DNA from: Desulfosediminicola flagellatus
GTDB taxonomy: Bacteria > Desulfobacterota > Desulfobulbia > Desulfobulbales > Desulfocapsaceae
Direction: 5' to 3'
NCBI RefSeq assembly: GCF_005116655.2
Contig: NZ_CP050698.1
Coordinates: 6,528,501 to 6,592,500, forward strand
DNA: 64,000 nucleotides
Part shown: positions 61,067 to 64,000 of the stretch, one piece after another
How positions within the stretch are numbered: position 1 is the first letter of the stretch
Layout of the letters: the number at the start of each line of letters is the position of its first letter
Notes under the pieces: model-generated
The model's database searches: none
What the model was told of the DNA's origin: nothing
The model's input: the letters and a program-made list of their open reading frames with translations, nothing else
Program-made: the position numbers and the translations under genes

Positions 61067-61104
61067 AAAAAAGAGATCCCCGGTTAAAACGGGGGATCTC
61101 TTTT
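61067..61104 (+). terminator. Terminator of gap
   Basis: AAAAGAGATCCCC pairs with GGGGATCTCTTTT, 13-bp stem with a GC-closed loop containing TTAAAA, ending in T4. The enolase start is only 67 bp further on, so enolase either depends on read-through or has a promoter inside that short gap. Confidence 0.9.
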
Positions 61105-61170
61105 ACGTTTCGTCTCCATCCAAAGTTGACGCCGGAATTCAGATATTACCTCAAAAGGTGGGAAATAATT

Positions 61171-62463
61171 ATGTCAGATATCAGTAAGATTATAGGCCGG
61201 GAAGTAATGGATTCACGGGGTAACCCCACTGTTGAAGCGGACGTATACCTTGAATCAGGTGCCTGGGGCAGGGCGTGTGCTCCATCAGGAGCCTCGACGG
61301 GTTCCCGGGAGGCACTTGAATTGCGGGATGGTGATAAAAGTCGCTACTTGGGCAAAGGTGTACTAAAGGCCGTTGCAGCTGTAAATGAAACCATTCGTCC
61401 CGGCCTGATTGGGCACAGCGCTTATGATCAGCAAGGGGTCGATCAGATAATGATTGATCTGGATGGAACAGACAATAAAGATAAACTCGGTGCCAATGCG
61501 ATTCTGGCAGTTTCTTTAGCCAATGCAAAAGCTGCTGCAATGGATAAAAAAATTCCTTTGTATCAGCACATTTCCGAATTAAACGGAACCCCCGGTGCCT
61601 ATTTGATGCCGGTCCCGATGATGAACATCATCAACGGCGGGGAGCATGCGGATAACAATGTTGATATCCAGGAGTTCATGATCCAGCCTGTGGGTGCTGA
61701 AAATTTCAGGGAAGCGCTGCGGATGGGTGCGGAAATTTTCCATAACCTGAAAAAAGTGCTGAGCAGCAAAGGTTTGAGCACGGCTGTAGGCGATGAAGGT
61801 GGTTTTGCACCAAACCTGTCTTCAAACGAAGAGGCACTGGCAGTTATAGTCCAGGCGGTAGAGGCAGCGGGGTATCAGATGGATAAGGATGTTACCCTGG
61901 CCCTCGACTGCGCAGCGTCTGAATTCTATGTCGATGGAAATTACGACCTCAAAGGTGAGGGGAAAATCTTTGATTCTGAAAAATTCGGAGATTACCTGGC
62001 TGAACTGAGCGAAAAATATCCTATTATTTCAATTGAGGATGGCCTCGATGAAAGTGATTGGGACGGATGGGCAAGCCTGACCAAAAAGATTGGAGAGCGC
62101 ATTCAGCTTGTTGGCGATGACCTCTTTGTGACAAATACAAAAATTTTGAAGAAGGGAATTGACACCGGGGTGGCTAATTCAATTTTGATTAAGTTCAACC
62201 AGATCGGATCATTAACAGAGACATTGAATGCTATTCGTATGGCTAAAGATGCCGGTTATACAGCCGTTATTTCCCATAGAAGTGGTGAGACGGAAGACGC
62301 GACTATCGCTGATCTTGCAGTGGGTACAGCGGCAGGTCAGATTAAAACCGGTTCTCTGTGTCGTTCCGATAGAGTTGCTAAATATAATCAACTGCTTCGT
62401 ATAGAAGAAGAGTTGGAGGGCAAAGTGAGTTACCCGGGGCGCAAAGCAATAAAGGGTCAATAA
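61171..62463 (+). CDS. eno: Enolase
   Basis: 430 residues from ATG 61171, with AAGGTGGG just upstream; the frame stays open to TTG 61126. Converts 2-phosphoglycerate to PEP. Visible: GREVMDSRGNPTVEADV, GASTGSREALELRDGD, MNIINGGEHADNNVDIQEFMIQPVGA, GDEGGFAPNL, metal-binding Asp/Glu in LALDCAASEF, SIEDGLDESDW and LVGDDLFVTN, catalytic Lys in LIKFNQIGSLTET, and SHRSGETEDATIADLAV. Its product PEP is what the fused EI protein uses, which links both ends of the island. Confidence 0.96.
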   Translation: MSDISKIIGREVMDSRGNPTVEADVYLESGAWGRACAPSGASTGSREALELRDGDKSRYLGKGVLKAVAAVNETIRPGLIGHSAYDQQGVDQIMIDLDGTDNKDKLGANAILAVSLANAKAAAMDKKIPLYQHISELNGTPGAYLMPVPMMNIINGGEHADNNVDIQEFMIQPVGAENFREALRMGAEIFHNLKKVLSSKGLSTAVGDEGGFAPNLSSNEEALAVIVQAVEAAGYQMDKDVTLALDCAASEFYVDGNYDLKGEGKIFDSEKFGDYLAELSEKYPIISIEDGLDESDWDGWASLTKKIGERIQLVGDDLFVTNTKILKKGIDTGVANSILIKFNQIGSLTETLNAIRMAKDAGYTAVISHRSGETEDATIADLAVGTAAGQIKTGSLCRSDRVAKYNQLLRIEEELEGKVSYPGRKAIKGQ

Positions 62464-62464
62464 A

Positions 62465-62483
62465 TTCTCGGACTGCCTCCTGG
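62465..62483 (+). repeat. Isolated MITE/IS end (copy E)
   Basis: TTCTCGGACTGCCTCCTGG differs by one base from the right end of the family and begins two bases after the enolase stop codon. No left end is found nearby, so it is a relic. Confidence 0.6.
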
Positions 62484-62564
62484 AAATGCATTTGACATGC
62501 TCTGTCGGTCAATTTCTTTACCTGTTCATTCAAAACAATTTTACAGTAATTTTAAGAGAAAAAT

Positions 62565-64000
62565 ATGTGCGGAATAGTTGGTTATTGTGGTCCCAAAAGA
62601 GTGTTGCCGGTAATTTTAGAAGGGCTGAAACGCCTTGAATACAGAGGATATGACTCAGCCGGGGTAGTGTATCTTGAAGACGGAAAGCTGGTCAAGCACA
62701 GATCGAAGGGGAAACTTTCCAACCTCGAAGCCATAATAGATGACGCAATAATTACTCCGTCTCACATTGGCCTTGGTCACACGCGGTGGGCGACTCATGG
62801 CGCACCAACAACAGAAAATGCCCATCCGCACAGCGATTGTACAGGGGATATTGTTGTGGTCCATAATGGGATCATTGAAAACTATCATTCTTTGCGGGAA
62901 GAGCTGAAGGCAAAAGGGCATACGTTCACCTCCGAAACTGATACCGAGGTACTCGCCCATCTTATAGAAGATAATCTTGAGAACGATCTTGTTGAAGCTG
63001 TAAAGAAGGCTGTTGCCTTGCTCGATGGCTCGTTTGCAATCGGTGTTCTCTGGGCAGGAATGCCGGACACACTTATAGCAGTAAGAAACCAGAGTCCCTT
63101 AGTGCTTGGCGTGAGCGCCGCTTCAGGAACCTTTCTCGCATCCGACATCCCTGCACTGCTACCCTATACAAATGAAGTCATTTTCTTAAATGATATGGAA
63201 ATGGCAGTGCTCACCAGTGAAAGTCAGGACATATTCTCGTTGGTTGATGGCAAGACCATAGAAAAGAAGATCGAGACCATAAAGTGGAATGCTGCAATGG
63301 CAGAAAAAGCTGGCTACAAACACTTTATGCTGAAGGAAATCTATGAGCAGCCGCAGGCGATTACCAATACTGTGAGCGGCAGGATCAATCCGGAAACCGG
63401 AGAGGTAAATCTCCCGGAATTGAACCTCTCAGCCTCAGATCTTGAAAACATTGATCGTATAATATTTGTGGCCTGCGGCACTTCTTTGCATTCTGCACTG
63501 GTGGCAAAATACTGGATAGAAAAGTATGCACATATTCCGGTTGAGGTTGATATTGCCTCCGAGTTCAGATACCGACATTTGCTTATAAATGAAAGAGTGC
63601 TGACTGTTTCCCTTTCTCAATCAGGAGAAACCGCAGATACTCTTGCAGGAATGCGCATAGCAAAAGGGCTTGGTTCTAAGGTTATCACTATCTGTAACGT
63701 TGTCGGTTCAACAATGACCCGAGAAGCAGATGGCACCATCTACACCCATGCAGGGCCTGAGATAGGTGTTGCTTCAACAAAGGCATTTACCTCTCAGCTT
63801 GCGGCATTGTTTTTACTCACCCTTTTTCTGGCAGAGCAGAGGAATACACTGTCTGGCGAAGAGCGCCTCAAGTTAGGGAAAGATCTGATTGATATTGCAG
63901 GCGTAATAGAAAAAGAGATCCCAAGACTCCAGGAAGAGATCGGAACATTGATTGAAAGCTATTACGACGCCCGCGACTTCTTATTTATCGGCCGTGGACT
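62565..64000 (+). CDS. glmS: Glutamine-fructose-6-phosphate aminotransferase (3' partial)
   Basis: 478 codons are visible and the gene runs off the right edge (full enzymes have about 609 residues). Makes glucosamine-6-phosphate for cell-wall and surface-sugar synthesis. Glutaminase domain with Cys2 nucleophile (MCGIVGYCG), RRLEYRGYDSAG-like LKRLEYRGYDSAGVV, GHTRWATHGAP, HNGIIENY and ETDTEVLAH; first isomerase (SIS) domain with VACGTSLHSALV, SLSQSGETADT, CNVVGSTMTREAD and GPEIGVASTKAFTSQ. AAGAG stands before the ATG. Starts 101 bp after enolase. Shares the fructose-6-phosphate pool with the island. Confidence 0.95.
   Translation, partial: MCGIVGYCGPKRVLPVILEGLKRLEYRGYDSAGVVYLEDGKLVKHRSKGKLSNLEAIIDDAIITPSHIGLGHTRWATHGAPTTENAHPHSDCTGDIVVVHNGIIENYHSLREELKAKGHTFTSETDTEVLAHLIEDNLENDLVEAVKKAVALLDGSFAIGVLWAGMPDTLIAVRNQSPLVLGVSAASGTFLASDIPALLPYTNEVIFLNDMEMAVLTSESQDIFSLVDGKTIEKKIETIKWNAAMAEKAGYKHFMLKEIYEQPQAITNTVSGRINPETGEVNLPELNLSASDLENIDRIIFVACGTSLHSALVAKYWIEKYAHIPVEVDIASEFRYRHLLINERVLTVSLSQSGETADTLAGMRIAKGLGSKVITICNVVGSTMTREADGTIYTHAGPEIGVASTKAFTSQLAALFLLTLFLAEQRNTLSGEERLKLGKDLIDIAGVIEKEIPRLQEEIGTLIESYYDARDFLFIGRG

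Noticed and set aside
1..64000. CRISPR arrays, tRNA or rRNA genes, prophage
   Set aside because: No regularly spaced repeats, no tRNA-like cloverleaf or rRNA sequence and no phage structural genes were recognised by eye.

Overview
The window reads as chromosomal DNA of a Gram-negative, anaerobic or facultatively anaerobic heterotroph. The gene mix (SdhA/SdhB-type flavoprotein and iron-sulfur subunits, AcnA-type aconitase, Lon, PhoH with a PIN domain, a cytochrome P460-like protein, an FrhB-like polysaccharide gene, and a conserved 'MAEIKST' protein of a kind I associate with this phylum) suggests Desulfobacterota, perhaps Desulfobulbales. That assignment is inference. No rRNA, tRNA or CRISPR array was seen.

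Layout. 1-20.4 kb is housekeeping: a partial PP2C-like phosphatase, a DHP-repeat protein, acnA (-), an inositol-monophosphatase family gene, lon, sdhAB without a membrane-anchor gene, a P460-like cytochrome, and a minus-strand block (TPR-like protein, DHH-CBS protein, M48 lipoprotein, PIN-PhoH, M24 peptidase, MAEIKST protein, rsmB). 20.8-28.1 kb is mixed: an orphan amino-acid-binding protein, an LEA-like secreted repeat protein, a class II aldolase/DDAH/mtnA group that could serve methylthioadenosine salvage, a secreted subtilase and an ecotin-type protease inhibitor. 28.1-30.5 kb is an AT-rich stretch without convincing genes.

31.6-45.2 kb is a cell-surface polysaccharide decoration region: methyltransferase, FrhB-like protein, two hexapeptide acyltransferases, AsnB, then an SGNH / SxtJ-like / carbamoyltransferase / DUF5989-like unit and a large OafA-like acyltransferase with an SGNH domain. 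There are no glycosyltransferases in the window. 45.9-47.7 kb is a complete IS1182-like insertion sequence flanked by CTAG. Short non-autonomous relatives of it (MITEs) lie at 31.1, 37.6, 47.7 and 59.8 kb, with one isolated end at 62.5 kb.

48-62.5 kb holds a SulP transporter and then a coherent sugar-alcohol catabolic island: a LacI-type repressor with several operators, a 36-residue truncated look-alike of the EIIC N-terminus, a mannitol-type EIICB, a fused EIIA-HPr-EI protein, an unusual 578-residue dehydrogenase with two Rossmann-like segments, a PfkB-family kinase, class II fructose-bisphosphate aldolase, GAPDH and enolase. Together they could import a polyol as its phosphate, oxidise it to a ketose phosphate, phosphorylate and split it, and pass it through lower glycolysis. 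Triose-phosphate isomerase, phosphoglycerate kinase and phosphoglycerate mutase are not in the window. glmS runs off the right edge.
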